From assembly GCA_025360865.1 (NCBI GenBank), contig JANYBG010000036.1, positions 1 to 57,811 on the forward strand: 57,811 nt of DNA. The letters are read 5' to 3'. The position numbers and the translations under genes are program-made. Source of the stretch: Pseudomonadota bacterium. GTDB lineage: Bacteria > Pseudomonadota > Gammaproteobacteria > Steroidobacterales > Steroidobacteraceae. Below, in pieces: positions 28,030 to 36,154 of the stretch (positions are counted from its first letter, which is position 1; every line of letters starts with the position of its first letter). The notes beneath the pieces are model-generated. The model was not told the DNA's origin. It ran no database searches and was given only the letters and a program-made list of their open reading frames with translations.

Positions 28030-30429
28030 ATGCGTTGGGTCATTCGAGCGGATTTAATGCGTAGTTTCCGCAAACGGCTTCTCGTGCTGATCATCGGCCT
28101 CGTCATCGTCACGCAAACTGTGACGTTGGCCGCAGTGCTGGCGAGCACGCGCCGGGCGGTCGAGACTCGCGCGGCGGGGCAGCTGCGTTCCGGTGCCTCC
28201 CTTGCCGAGAACCTCATCGGCTTTCGCGCCGGACAGCTGGCCAACGGCGTGGCAGTACTCGCCGCCGATTTTGGGTTCCGCGAGGCGGTCGCCAGCGGAC
28301 ACGCCCCCACCATCCTCTCAGCCGCGCGCAACAACGCGCAGCGCATCGGCGCGGATCTCGTGTTGGTACTGGATACGCACGGCCAGGTCCTGGCCTCGAC
28401 CGCGCCGGAGTCCGCCGACGTCGGCGGATCGCTCGAGGGGCTGCTGGTAGCTGGTCCGACAGCCCGCGACCAGCCGACTTTCCACGTCTTCGGCCCGCGC
28501 TCCTACCAGGTGTTCCTGGCGCCGGTGCGCACGCCGGAGACCATCGCCTGGGTGCTCATGGGATTCGTCGCGGACGAACAGCTTGCGCAGAAGATCAGGT
28601 CACTGGTTGGATCCGAAGTGCAGATCGTCACCCACGCCAACGACGGCCTGGTGCGGGTCGCCTCAACGGTGCCGATCGCGAACGCCGCGGCGGCGCGCGT
28701 GGAGTCGGATGGAGTCGCGCACGTGACGCGTACTGCGGGCGTGGATTACCTGGGGTTCGTACGCCGCCTCAACAGTCGAGGAGACTCGGTGGACGTGGTC
28801 CTGCTTGAGCCTCTCAGGGAGGTGTACGCGCCCTACCGCGAACTGCGCGACGCGATGCTCCTCATTGACGGCGTCGCCCTCGCGCTCGCGGCGCTGGTGG
28901 GCGCCGTTCTCGGTCGCAGCGCAACGCGGCCGATCGGCGAGCTGGTACGCGCGGCGCGGCGCATAGAGAAGGGCGACTACCAGACCGCGGTGAGCGTGGC
29001 CGGAGGCGAGGAGTTTCGGGCGCTCGCGAGCACGTTCAACACGATGCAGCACCACATCGCCGCGCGCGAGGCGGACATCCTCTACCAGGCGCGGCATGAC
29101 CCGCTGACCCAGCTGCCGAACCGCGCGTTTGCGCAACGCGAGATTGAAGCCGCGACCGTCGGGTCGGGTGAACCGGTGGTCGCGACGCTGATACTCCTGG
29201 AGTTGCGCAATCTGCGCGACATCAACGCCTCGCTCGGGCACGCGGTGGGCGACCAAGTGTTATGCGAGACCGCGCGCCGGCTGCGGCAAACCGCCGCGAC
29301 CGGCGAGATACTGGCGCGTGTCGGGGAGACGCAATTCCTAGTGTTCGCGCCGCAGTGTTCTGCGGAACGCGGCCGCCTGTACGCCGAGCAACTGGCCGCG
29401 ACGGTTCGGGGTGGCTTCCACGTGGCGGGCGTCAGCCTGGACCTGCGCCTTGCCTGCGGGGTGTGCGCGTGCCCCGAGCACGGTCGTTCCGCGGACGAAT
29501 TGCTGCAGCGCGCGCAGGTCGCCCTGGAAGAGGCGGATGAGGCGACGGCCCGTGTCGCCGTCTATCGCTCCGGCCAGGACAGCGAGCACCGCCGTCGGTT
29601 GACACTGATCACAGACCTGAGCGCCGCGATCGACCAGGGCGCGCTTTCACTGGTCTATCAGCCGAAGGTCGACATGCGCACCCGGGGCGTCAGGAGCCTG
29701 GAAGCGCTTGCGCGCTGGACACACCCGCAGCTGGGCCCTATCTCGCCAGCGGAGTTCGTGCCCCTCGCCGAGCGCACCGGTGGTGCGCGCCGCCTGACAA
29801 ACTGGGTGCTCGCGGCAGCCCTGCGCCAGTTGGGGCAATGGTTGCGGGATGGACTGGAGCTTGATCTCGCGGTCAACCTGTCCGCCCCGGACATACTCGA
29901 TCAGGACCTGGGCGAGGAGATCCTCAGGCTGCTGCGCCTGCATCGGGTTGAGCCGAGCCGGCTGATTCTGGAGATCACCGAGAGCGCGGTGATGGGTGAT
30001 CCGCAGGCGGCGGTGCGCAACATGCAACTGCTGCGCCTGACAGGCATCCGCTTCTCGATTGACGACTTCGGCACGGGGCATTCGTCGCTCTCGCAGCTGA
30101 GCGTACTGCCGGTCGATGAGCTGAAGATCGATCGGTCCTTCATTTCGCATCCGGACGCCCGTGCGGTGACAATCGTGACCTCGACAATCGAGCTGGGTCA
30201 TAGCATGGGGCTCAAGGTCGTCGCGGAGGGTGTCGAGGACGCGCTCGCTTGGAATCTATTGCGCCGACTTGGCTGCGATTTCGCCCAGGGCTACCTGATA
30301 AGCAGGCCGCTATCGCCCGAAAGCGTGCCCGCCTTCGTGCGCGAGGCCAACCAACTTCTTCCCGCCTCCGAGTCGACGCTCATGCAGCTGCGCGCTCTGG
30401 AGATACTGACGGGTGGCAACCGGCGCTAA
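28030..30429 (+). CDS. Membrane GGDEF-EAL protein, degenerate GGDEF, intact EAL
   Basis: 799 aa from the ATG at 28030 (GGTGGGG upstream; an ATG at 28057 is possible). An N-terminal membrane helix (RLLVLIIGLVIVTQTVTLAAVLA), a periplasmic sensor of roughly 230 residues, a second membrane helix (LIDGVALALAALVGAVLG), a HAMP-like linker, then GGDEF and EAL. The GGDEF signature reads RVGETQF, so cyclase activity is doubtful. EAL residues are intact: YQPKVD, LEALARWTHP, VNLSAPD, LEITESAV, DDFGTGHSSLS, LKIDRSF, VAEGVED. Likely a c-di-GMP phosphodiesterase whose sensor may respond to the neighbouring copper or barrel proteins. Confidence 0.88.
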   Translation: MRWVIRADLMRSFRKRLLVLIIGLVIVTQTVTLAAVLASTRRAVETRAAGQLRSGASLAENLIGFRAGQLANGVAVLAADFGFREAVASGHAPTILSAARNNAQRIGADLVLVLDTHGQVLASTAPESADVGGSLEGLLVAGPTARDQPTFHVFGPRSYQVFLAPVRTPETIAWVLMGFVADEQLAQKIRSLVGSEVQIVTHANDGLVRVASTVPIANAAAARVESDGVAHVTRTAGVDYLGFVRRLNSRGDSVDVVLLEPLREVYAPYRELRDAMLLIDGVALALAALVGAVLGRSATRPIGELVRAARRIEKGDYQTAVSVAGGEEFRALASTFNTMQHHIAAREADILYQARHDPLTQLPNRAFAQREIEAATVGSGEPVVATLILLELRNLRDINASLGHAVGDQVLCETARRLRQTAATGEILARVGETQFLVFAPQCSAERGRLYAEQLAATVRGGFHVAGVSLDLRLACGVCACPEHGRSADELLQRAQVALEEADEATARVAVYRSGQDSEHRRRLTLITDLSAAIDQGALSLVYQPKVDMRTRGVRSLEALARWTHPQLGPISPAEFVPLAERTGGARRLTNWVLAAALRQLGQWLRDGLELDLAVNLSAPDILDQDLGEEILRLLRLHRVEPSRLILEITESAVMGDPQAAVRNMQLLRLTGIRFSIDDFGTGHSSLSQLSVLPVDELKIDRSFISHPDARAVTIVTSTIELGHSMGLKVVAEGVEDALAWNLLRRLGCDFAQGYLISRPLSPESVPAFVREANQLLPASESTLMQLRALEILTGGNRR

Positions 30430-30494
30430 CACTACTCGTCGTCCCGGGCGAGTGCCGCTGCGGCGCTGCCTACTGTTCATGCTTCCGGGAGAGA

Positions 30495-30767
30495 ACAACC
30501 GTGCACAAGGATGCGCGTCTGACGCCCACGGGTCGACCTGGAGGTGGCCCAGCGCATGGGGTCTCGTGCCACCCTTATAAAATGGCTGCGCCGCTTCGCG
30601 CCGAGGGGACCGGGGCTGCAGGAGCGCTTCAGGAGCAACGCTCGCTGCCCGTGAAACACTGGCTGCACCACTACAATCGGGCATCGGCCACATCGGCGCT
30701 AAAATCCCGTCCTCCCATCAGCAGCCTCAAGATGGAGGGGAACAACCTCTTGATGCTCCACAGTTAG
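30495..30767 (+). mobile_element. IS481-family transposase remnant (5' and 3' ends only)
   Basis: A GTG at 30501 opens HKDARLTPTGRP, an IS481 transposase N-terminus. A second frame reads VAQRMGSRATLIKWLRRFAPRGPGLQER, matching the helix-turn-helix that follows. The original frame then gives WLHHYNRASATSALKSRPPISSLKMEGNNLLMLHS-stop, the typical IS481 C-terminus (HYN...RPPISRL...NNLL). The DDE catalytic core is missing and frames shift, so the element is dead. Together with short flanks it occupies the 346-nt gap between the EAL and LysR genes. No terminal inverted repeats were recognised. Confidence 0.75.
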
Positions 30768-30775
30768 CCGGCGGC

Positions 30776-31678
30776 CTACAAGGAATCGACCTGGCGACGG
30801 CAGTCGAGCAATAGCTCGCTCGTGAAGTCCGCCAGCGCCTGCACCTTCAGCGCCTCGCGCGATGAGCCTCGTCGAACGATCGACAGCGGTACCGCGCCGC
30901 CAGACCACTCAGGCAGCACCAGCTCGAGCGCGCCGCTGGCAAGCTCCGTGGCCGCGCAAAGGTCAAGAACCTGCGTGATCCCCGCGCCACGCACCGTTGC
31001 CTCCATCTGCGCGTCGACCGAATCAAACGCCATCGCGAAGGATGGACTCAGGCGCCTACGCTGCGCGGCGCGCTGGAACACCAAGGGCCTTGCGCCGCCG
31101 CGCTCGATGAAGCCGACTAGTCTGTGCACCGCCAGCCCCGCGGGCTCGACCGGCGCCGGGTGCGCGCGCAGGTAGGCGGGAGAGGCGCAGGTGACAATTC
31201 GGGTGCCGACGATGCGGCGCGCCAGCAGGCTGGGATCGCGCACGGCGCCCACTCTCACCGCCAGGTCCATATCAGCGGGCGGTTGCGCCTCGTCGTTCAG
31301 CACGACTTCGAGGTGCAGGCCCGGATACCGTGTCGCGAATTCCGGGAGCGCTCCGACCAGCCACGACCGGCCCAACGCGGCGGGGGTGCCGATGCGCAGC
31401 CGCCCGTGCGCCGCCGCGGGCGACACGCCCATCGCCTCATCCGCGGCTTCCAGTTCGGCGAGCAACCGCTGGCACTGGGTGAGGTAGTGCGTGCCATCGA
31501 CGGTAAGGGCGACCCGGCGCGTCGTGCGCTGAAGGAGCTGGCACCCAAGGTGCGCTTCCAGTTCGGCGACCTGGGTACTCACGACGGCGCGGGATATCGC
31601 CAAGGCCTCGGCCGCCTTGGTGAAGGAGCCAAGCTCCGCGACCCGCGTGAAAGTGCGCATGCAACGCAGCTGATCCAT
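30776..31678 (-). CDS. LysR family transcriptional regulator
   Basis: 300 aa. Winged HTH at the N-terminus: MDQLRCMRTFTRVAELGSFTKAAEALAISRAVVSTQVAELEAHLGCQLLQRTTRRVALT. The C-terminal periplasmic-binding-protein-like effector domain is complete (GRLRIGTPAALGRSWLVGALPEFATRYPGLHLEVVLND). It resembles the DsdC/TrgA-type regulators of efflux or catabolism. No divergent operon adjoins: the upstream 470 nt holds no gene, so a local target is not evident. Confidence 0.9.
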   Translation of the reverse strand: MDQLRCMRTFTRVAELGSFTKAAEALAISRAVVSTQVAELEAHLGCQLLQRTTRRVALTVDGTHYLTQCQRLLAELEAADEAMGVSPAAAHGRLRIGTPAALGRSWLVGALPEFATRYPGLHLEVVLNDEAQPPADMDLAVRVGAVRDPSLLARRIVGTRIVTCASPAYLRAHPAPVEPAGLAVHRLVGFIERGGARPLVFQRAAQRRRLSPSFAMAFDSVDAQMEATVRGAGITQVLDLCAATELASGALELVLPEWSGGAVPLSIVRRGSSREALKVQALADFTSELLLDCRRQVDSL

Positions 31679-32149
31679 GGAGCTATTGTATTCTCGATAA
31701 GGATAGTAACGGCGTCATAAGGCGAAAATTACGTTCAATAATCTCTCTCGGAATCGACGCCAGCTTCCCGGACTGGGGGCCGGAGTGGGCCCCAACCATG
31801 GGGTGGAATCCACCTTGAACCCACTACATTCAGCGACTTGGATCACCCGAAGAGACCCGGCTGTGGTGCCGGTGTTGGTTCATTCCTTATGTCCTGGGGG
31901 CCTGTGAAGGCAGGCATTCGCGGCCCCCGCTACGCAACGCCCTCGGCTTGTGCGCCGCCGGGACCTTGCGGTATCGTGCGCGCCGGATCGTGACCTTTCC
32001 CTTTCCTGCCGCCTGCCGCCCCGCTGATTGCGAGTTGGCTTCCGAGTCTGAAAAGCCGAATCGTTCCCGACCAGGTGGCAGTGTGTGTGGGCCCGATTAT
32101 TCCTTCGGCATGCACTCCTGCTAGTACGTTTCTATAAGGAGTTGATTGC
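31679..32149. other. Gene-free leader region upstream of the RRM protein gene
   Basis: No ORF with recognisable similarity is seen. The stretch contains two GC-rich inverted repeats: GGGGCC around 31775-31781 with its partner at 31788-31794, and GGGGGCC (31896-31902) with GGCCCCC (31922-31928). A GGAG ribosome-binding site (TAAGGAGTTG) sits just before 32150. Long structured leaders are common for cold-inducible RRM proteins, so part may be a 5' UTR; this is inference. Confidence 0.4.
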
Positions 32150-32485
32150 ATGACGAAGATCTATGTTGGCAACCTGCCGTTTTCCGCTACCGATGCCGAA
32201 GTGCGTGAGCTGTTCGCAGCCCACGGCACCGTCGAGTCGGTCAGCATCATCACCGACCGTGACACGGGCCGCCCGCGCGGTTTCGGGTTCGTCGAGATGT
32301 CGCGCGCCGATGCGTCGCGCGCCATCCAGAACCTCAACGGCAAGGACCTCGGTGGTCGTCCGTTGCGTGTGAATGAGGCGCAGGAGCGCACCGGGGGTGG
32401 TGGTGGTGGGGGTGGTGGTGGTGGTGGTGGCGGCGGCGGCGGCGGTGGAAACCGCAGCGGCGGCGGCGCGCCGAAGCGCTGGTAA
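32150..32485 (+). CDS. Glycine-rich RRM RNA-binding protein (cold-inducible type)
   Basis: 111 aa. One RNA-recognition motif spans residues 1-80: RNP2 KIYVGNLPFS and RNP1 RGFGFVEM, with the beta-alpha-beta-beta-alpha-beta order intact. A tail of 19 consecutive glycines, encoded mainly by GGT and GGC, leads to NRSGGGAPKRW. This is the bacterial Rbp/cyanobacterial-type architecture, thought to bind RNA under cold or stress. A good GGAG site precedes it and a terminator follows at 32501. Confidence 0.92.
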   Translation: MTKIYVGNLPFSATDAEVRELFAAHGTVESVSIITDRDTGRPRGFGFVEMSRADASRAIQNLNGKDLGGRPLRVNEAQERTGGGGGGGGGGGGGGGGGGGNRSGGGAPKRW

Positions 32486-32498
32486 GCCAGTAGCAGGC

Positions 32499-32551
32499 AA
32501 GGGCCGGCCGTCAGTGCCTCAGCGGCATCGGCGTCCGGCCCTTTTCTTTTC
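32499..32551 (+). terminator. Intrinsic terminator after the RRM gene
   Basis: GGGCCGG (32501-32507) pairs with CCGGCCC (32535-32541) across a 27-base apical region with further internal pairing, followed by TTTTCTTTT. It is 16 nt past the stop. It lies before the THX gene, so THX either has its own promoter or is read through. Confidence 0.75.
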
Positions 32552-32577
32552 AGTATTGATCCGCATCGGAGTTGTTC

Positions 32578-32700
32578 ATGGGTAAGGGCGATCACAGAAG
32601 CAAGCGCGGCAAGATCTACCAGGGTTCCTACGGCAAGACGCGCCCGAAGGATCCGGCCAAGAAGAAGCGCGCCGCCGCCAAGAAGGCCGCTAAGCGCTGA
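32578..32700 (+). CDS. 30S ribosomal protein THX
   Basis: 40 aa, below the ORF-track cutoff. The sequence starts MGKGDHRSKRGKIYQGSYGK and ends in an alanine-lysine tail; MGKGD-x(3)-KRGKI-x-x-GSYGK is the bTHX/Thx signature, a tiny, very basic peptide that sits at the top of the 30S head. Reading frame and length match the family, with a longer basic C-terminal extension than Thermus. It lies 93 nt after the RRM gene on the same strand. Confident on motif, but I know of no experimental data for this clade. Confidence 0.85.
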   Translation: MGKGDHRSKRGKIYQGSYGKTRPKDPAKKKRAAAKKAAKR

Positions 32701-32713
32701 CGGCTGGCCGCTT

Positions 32714-32737
32714 GCGGGCCTTGACCTAGAGGCCCGC
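32714..32737. repeat. Inverted repeat at the FabH-like gene end
   Basis: GCGGGCC (32714-32720) and GGCCCGC (32731-32737) are exact reverse complements with a 10-base loop. The FabH-like stop codon (32726-32728) lies in the loop. THX ends at 32700 from the other side, so this may act as a shared convergent terminator, though no T run is present. Confidence 0.45.
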
Positions 32738-33838
32738 GAACGGCTGCTTGGCCGTTCCCCTTTCAGAAGCCTGGGTCTTGCGTCGCAGGCAGTCCTGTAT
32801 GAGTTCGAGCGCGCAGCGCTCATTGGGCGGTAGCTCAATGTCGCTGGTTCGCAGCGCGGTGGTGCGATTCCCCCAGCGCACCACGTGGGCGCTGTAGCTT
32901 AGGCCGCCGCCGAATCCGGGCAGCATCAGCAGGCTCCCCGCCCCCACACGTCCCTCCTCGATCGCCTCACACAGCGCAATCGCCACCGTGGCCGCGGACA
33001 TGTTCCCGTAGCGGTGGATATTCACGAACACCCGTTCCATCGGCACGTGAGTCTTGCGCGCCACGGCCTCGATGATGCGCAGGTTGGCCTGGTGCGGAAC
33101 GACCAGATCGATGTCATCCGGCTTCAGATTCAATCGCGCGAGCGTGTCCTGGCAGGCGCCACTCATGCCGGCCACGGCCTTCTTGAAGATTTCCTGCCCC
33201 TCGAACTGCCAGCGCGTCACCCCGTAGAGCACGCCATGGTTGGCGTAGCGGCCGCCCATGCCTTGGACGCACAGGATGTCGCGGGACTCGCCGAAGCAGC
33301 CGAGTTTCTCGGCGAGCACGCCTTCCTCCTTGTCCGTGGCCTCAAGCACGACCGCCGCGGCGCCATCGCCGAACAGGACGGCCACGTCGCGGTCGGTCCA
33401 GTCCATGAATGGGGAGATCAGCTCGGCGCCAATCACGAGCGCCCGCCTCACGACCCCGGTGCGGATCAGCGCGTTGGCGATGGACAGGCCGTAGAGGAAG
33501 CTGGTGCAGGCGGTGTTGATGTCGAGCGCCGCCGCCGGCTGCGCGCCGATGCGGGCCTGGATTCCCGATGCCATGTTCGGCACCTGGTCATCGTGACTGC
33601 AGGTGCCAAAGACGATCAGGTCGATCGAGCTTCCCTCGACGCCCGCGGCGGCCAGGGCGCGCATGGACGCCACGTAGGCCAGTTCCTCCAGCCCGACGTG
33701 GGAGATGCGCCGCTCGCGGATGCCGGTACGGCTGACCACCCACTCATCGTCGGTGTCGAGGATGGTGGAGAGGTCCTGGTTGGTGAGAACCGCCGGTGGC
33801 AGGCACTTGCCCCAGCCTGTTATCGCCGCGTGTGTCAC
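32726..33838 (-). CDS. 3-oxoacyl-ACP synthase III-like (FabH family) protein
   Basis: 370 aa, GTG start at 33838 with GCGGAG upstream. Thiolase-fold condensing enzyme: catalytic Cys in INTACTSFLYGLS, His in VPHQANLRIIEA and Asn in NIHRYGNMSAAT form the Cys-His-Asn triad. About 40 residues longer than FabH because of a C-terminal extension (ALRTSDIELPPNERCALELIQDCL...). The gene is isolated, with no other fatty-acid genes near, so a paralogue (for example for beta-hydroxyacyl or secondary-metabolite chains) is possible. It is divergent from the pyrophosphatase gene. Confidence 0.88.
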   Translation of the reverse strand: MTHAAITGWGKCLPPAVLTNQDLSTILDTDDEWVVSRTGIRERRISHVGLEELAYVASMRALAAAGVEGSSIDLIVFGTCSHDDQVPNMASGIQARIGAQPAAALDINTACTSFLYGLSIANALIRTGVVRRALVIGAELISPFMDWTDRDVAVLFGDGAAAVVLEATDKEEGVLAEKLGCFGESRDILCVQGMGGRYANHGVLYGVTRWQFEGQEIFKKAVAGMSGACQDTLARLNLKPDDIDLVVPHQANLRIIEAVARKTHVPMERVFVNIHRYGNMSAATVAIALCEAIEEGRVGAGSLLMLPGFGGGLSYSAHVVRWGNRTTALRTSDIELPPNERCALELIQDCLRRKTQASERGTAKQPFAGL

Positions 33839-33897
33839 GGCATGCTCCGCTGTTGAGGGCGTGCCAAGAATAGCAGGCGGACGCTACAATCCACACT

Positions 33898-34515
33898 GTG
33901 TCGAACCCGACCGCCTATTCACGCTGGCGTCCGCATCCCTGGCATGGACTGGAGCCTGGGCCCGATGCGCCGCGCGTGGTCAACGCCTATATCGAGATCA
34001 CCCCGTTCGACCTGATGAAGTACGAGGTCGACAAGGCGACCGGCTACCTGCGGGTGGACCGACCGCAGCGCACGTCCTCGCAACCGCCCTGCCTGTACGG
34101 CTTTGTCCCGCAGACCTACTGCGGCGAGCGCGTGCGGCGACTGACGCCAGGGTGCGAGCGCGGCGACGCTGATCCGCTGGATATCTGCGTGATCAGCGAG
34201 CGGCCGATCAACCATTCCGAGGTGCTACTGCGCGCGGTCGTCGTCGGCGGCCTGCAGATCATCGATCGTGGCGAGGCGGACGACAAGATCATCGCCGTGC
34301 TCGAGGGCGACTACGTCTGGGGTGACGCCACCGAGATCAACGAGTTGCCGCGGGCGCTTCTCGAGCGCATCGAGCACTACTTCTCGACCTACAAGCTGGT
34401 ACCCAACGAACCGCCTAAGATCTCGATCACCGGCCGCTACGGCTACGCGCAGGCGGCCGCGGTGATCCGCGCCTCCATAGAGGACTACGGAGAGAACTTC
34501 ACGCAGAGCCCCTGA
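33898..34515 (+). CDS. Inorganic pyrophosphatase family protein
   Basis: 205 aa, GTG start. The family I pyrophosphatase signature reads DADPLDICV (D-x-D-P-x-D-x), with metal ligands repeated in [28 protein letters not shown] and the Asp/Lys cluster [12 protein letters not shown]. The hydrolysis of PPi drives biosynthesis. It is longer at the N-terminus than E. coli Ppa (residues 1-28, [10 protein letters not shown]), a feature of a second subfamily. I would not call it ppa without a tree. Confidence 0.82.
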   Translation: MSNPTAYSRWRPHPWHGLEPGPDAPRVVNAYIEITPFDLMKYEVDKATGYLRVDRPQRTSSQPPCLYGFVPQTYCGERVRRLTPGCERGDADPLDICVISERPINHSEVLLRAVVVGGLQIIDRGEADDKIIAVLEGDYVWGDATEINELPRALLERIEHYFSTYKLVPNEPPKISITGRYGYAQAAAVIRASIEDYGENFTQSP

Positions 34516-34530
34516 AGCGGGTGCGGGTCT

Positions 34531-35580
34531 CTAGCGTCCGCTGGAATCGGGCGCGTAGTCGAAAGAGTCAAAGTACAGCCGCTCCGGGGACAGGCCCCGA
34601 CCTGGAAAGCTCGCCCGGATCGCCTCGATCATCGCTGGCGGTCCGGCGGCGTAAACCTCGGCGTGGCAAAGCGAAGGATGGTCCGCTAGGACCGCGTCGT
34701 GCACCCAGCCAGTGCGGTGGTGGGCCGCCTCCGCCGCGCTGCCTTCCGAAAGCACCGCGGTGAAGCGCAGCCGCGGGTACTGCCGGGTCCACTCGAGTAC
34801 CAGCGCCTCCTCGTACAGGTCGCGCACATGGCGCGCGCCCCAGTAGAGGTGGATGTCCCGCTGAATACCGGTCTCGAGCATGTGCCGCAGCATCGACTTG
34901 AGCGGCGCGAAGCCGGTACCGCCTGCGATCATGAGCACCGGCGCCGAGCCTTCTCGGTAGGTGAACTGTCCCAACGGGCCCTCGATCCTGAGTAGTGCGC
35001 TCTCCCGCAGCGCCGGGGTGGCTGAGTCGGAAGACCCGAAGAGCCGCCCGGTGAAGCCACCGCCGCTGACCCGTCGCACGTGGAGTTCCAGCAGTTCACT
35101 GTCATGCGGGGGGCTGGCGATGGAAAAACTGCGGCGGCGGCCGCCCTCCAGCAGCACGTCGAGGTACTGGCCGGGCTGGAACGGCAGGTGCTCAACGGCA
35201 GGCAGGCGCAGCCAGACCTGCATCACGTCGGGGGCGAGTGGGGTCAGGCGGGCGATGCGGCACGGCAGGGTCTTGATCTCCACATCGCCGATGTTGGCGA
35301 TGAGCCGCGCCTCGACGGACACGTCCGCCTGCGCGCGCGCCTGGCACAGGAGGATGTAACCGCCGTCCTGCTCCGCCGCGGTGATGCCGAGCGGCCGGCC
35401 GGAAGGGTAGGCGACCGTTCCCGAGAGCAGCCGTGCGCGGCACGAACCGCAGTGCCCCGACTTGCAGCTGTGAGGCAGGTTGAGACCCGCGGCGAGGGCG
35501 GCCTCGAGTAGCGCCTGGCCGGTGGCGACCGGCAGCGTCCGGCCGTGCGGCTCGATGCGTACCTTGAATTCCTTGCTCAA
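34531..35580 (-). CDS. 2Fe-2S/FAD NAD(P)H oxidoreductase (CDP-6-deoxy-hexose reductase-like)
   Basis: 349 aa, TTG start at 35580. Plant-type ferredoxin domain first (CKSGHCGSCRARLLSG plus ILLCQARAQ, giving C-x4-C-x2-C...C), then an FNR module: FAD-binding RRRSFSIASPP, NADH-binding GGTGFAPLKSMLRHMLE and the C-terminal CGPP-like YAAGPPAMIEA. This order is found in oxygenase reductases and in the E3-like reductase of dideoxysugar synthesis (AscD/DdhD). No oxygenase or sugar genes adjoin, so the partner is unknown. It converges on the pyrophosphatase. Confidence 0.82.
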   Translation of the reverse strand: MSKEFKVRIEPHGRTLPVATGQALLEAALAAGLNLPHSCKSGHCGSCRARLLSGTVAYPSGRPLGITAAEQDGGYILLCQARAQADVSVEARLIANIGDVEIKTLPCRIARLTPLAPDVMQVWLRLPAVEHLPFQPGQYLDVLLEGGRRRSFSIASPPHDSELLELHVRRVSGGGFTGRLFGSSDSATPALRESALLRIEGPLGQFTYREGSAPVLMIAGGTGFAPLKSMLRHMLETGIQRDIHLYWGARHVRDLYEEALVLEWTRQYPRLRFTAVLSEGSAAEAAHHRTGWVHDAVLADHPSLCHAEVYAAGPPAMIEAIRASFPGRGLSPERLYFDSFDYAPDSSGR

Positions 35581-35669
35581 GAGTTCTGCGCCTTTCGGGT
35601 GAACCGCGTTCGCTCACGGAGGGAGCGGATAGACTAGACGTCCACGCGCGCGAAGGCCAAGGAACTCCC

Positions 35670-36098
35670 ATGTTCACCAATCCGCCCCAGGACGAGATCG
35701 AGAAACTCCTGCGTTCCGCCCGGATCATCGCCATGGTCGGCTTGTCGGCGGATGCCACGCGGCCGAGCAACCGCGTCGCCCGCGCGCTGCGGGGATTCGG
35801 CTACCGCGTGATCCCGGTCACGCCGACGCAGCCGAACATCCTGGGCGAGGCCTCCGTGCCGAGCCTCGCGGACCTGCCCGTGGTGCTCAAGTCCAGCGAG
35901 CGCGTGGACATCGTCGACGTGTTCCGCAAGTCTGAATTCGTCGCGGGCATCGTCGATGAGTGCGTACGCCTGAAGATGCCAGCGCTGTGGCTGCAGGAAG
36001 GCGTCATCGACCCAGCCGCGGCGGAGCGCGCCGCCCAGGCGGGCATCTTCACGGTGATGGATCGCTGCCTCTACAAGACGCGGGCGGCACTGCGCTGA
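35670..36098 (+). CDS. CoA-binding domain protein (YccU-like)
   Basis: 142 aa, ATG at 35670 with AAGGA upstream. Rossmann-type CoA_binding_2 domain: IIAMVGLSADATRPSNRVARALRGFGYRVIPVTP, VDIVDVFRKSEFVAGIVDECVRL, LWLQEGVIDPAAAERAAQAGIFTVMDRCLY. The family (E. coli YccU) binds CoA; reports suggest acyl-CoA sensing or antimutator functions, but its physiological role is unsettled. 56 nt upstream of dapF on the same strand. Confidence 0.88.
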   Translation: MFTNPPQDEIEKLLRSARIIAMVGLSADATRPSNRVARALRGFGYRVIPVTPTQPNILGEASVPSLADLPVVLKSSERVDIVDVFRKSEFVAGIVDECVRLKMPALWLQEGVIDPAAAERAAQAGIFTVMDRCLYKTRAALR

Positions 36099-36154
36099 GG
36101 CGCCGCCGGCGCGGCATTCGCGCCGGCGGGCTTTCACAGCTATGCTTATCGCCG

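Noticed and set aside
35960-36154. N-terminal extension of dapF
   Set aside because: It lies in another frame over the CoA-binding gene; MRIDFTKMHGVGNDF is the family start.
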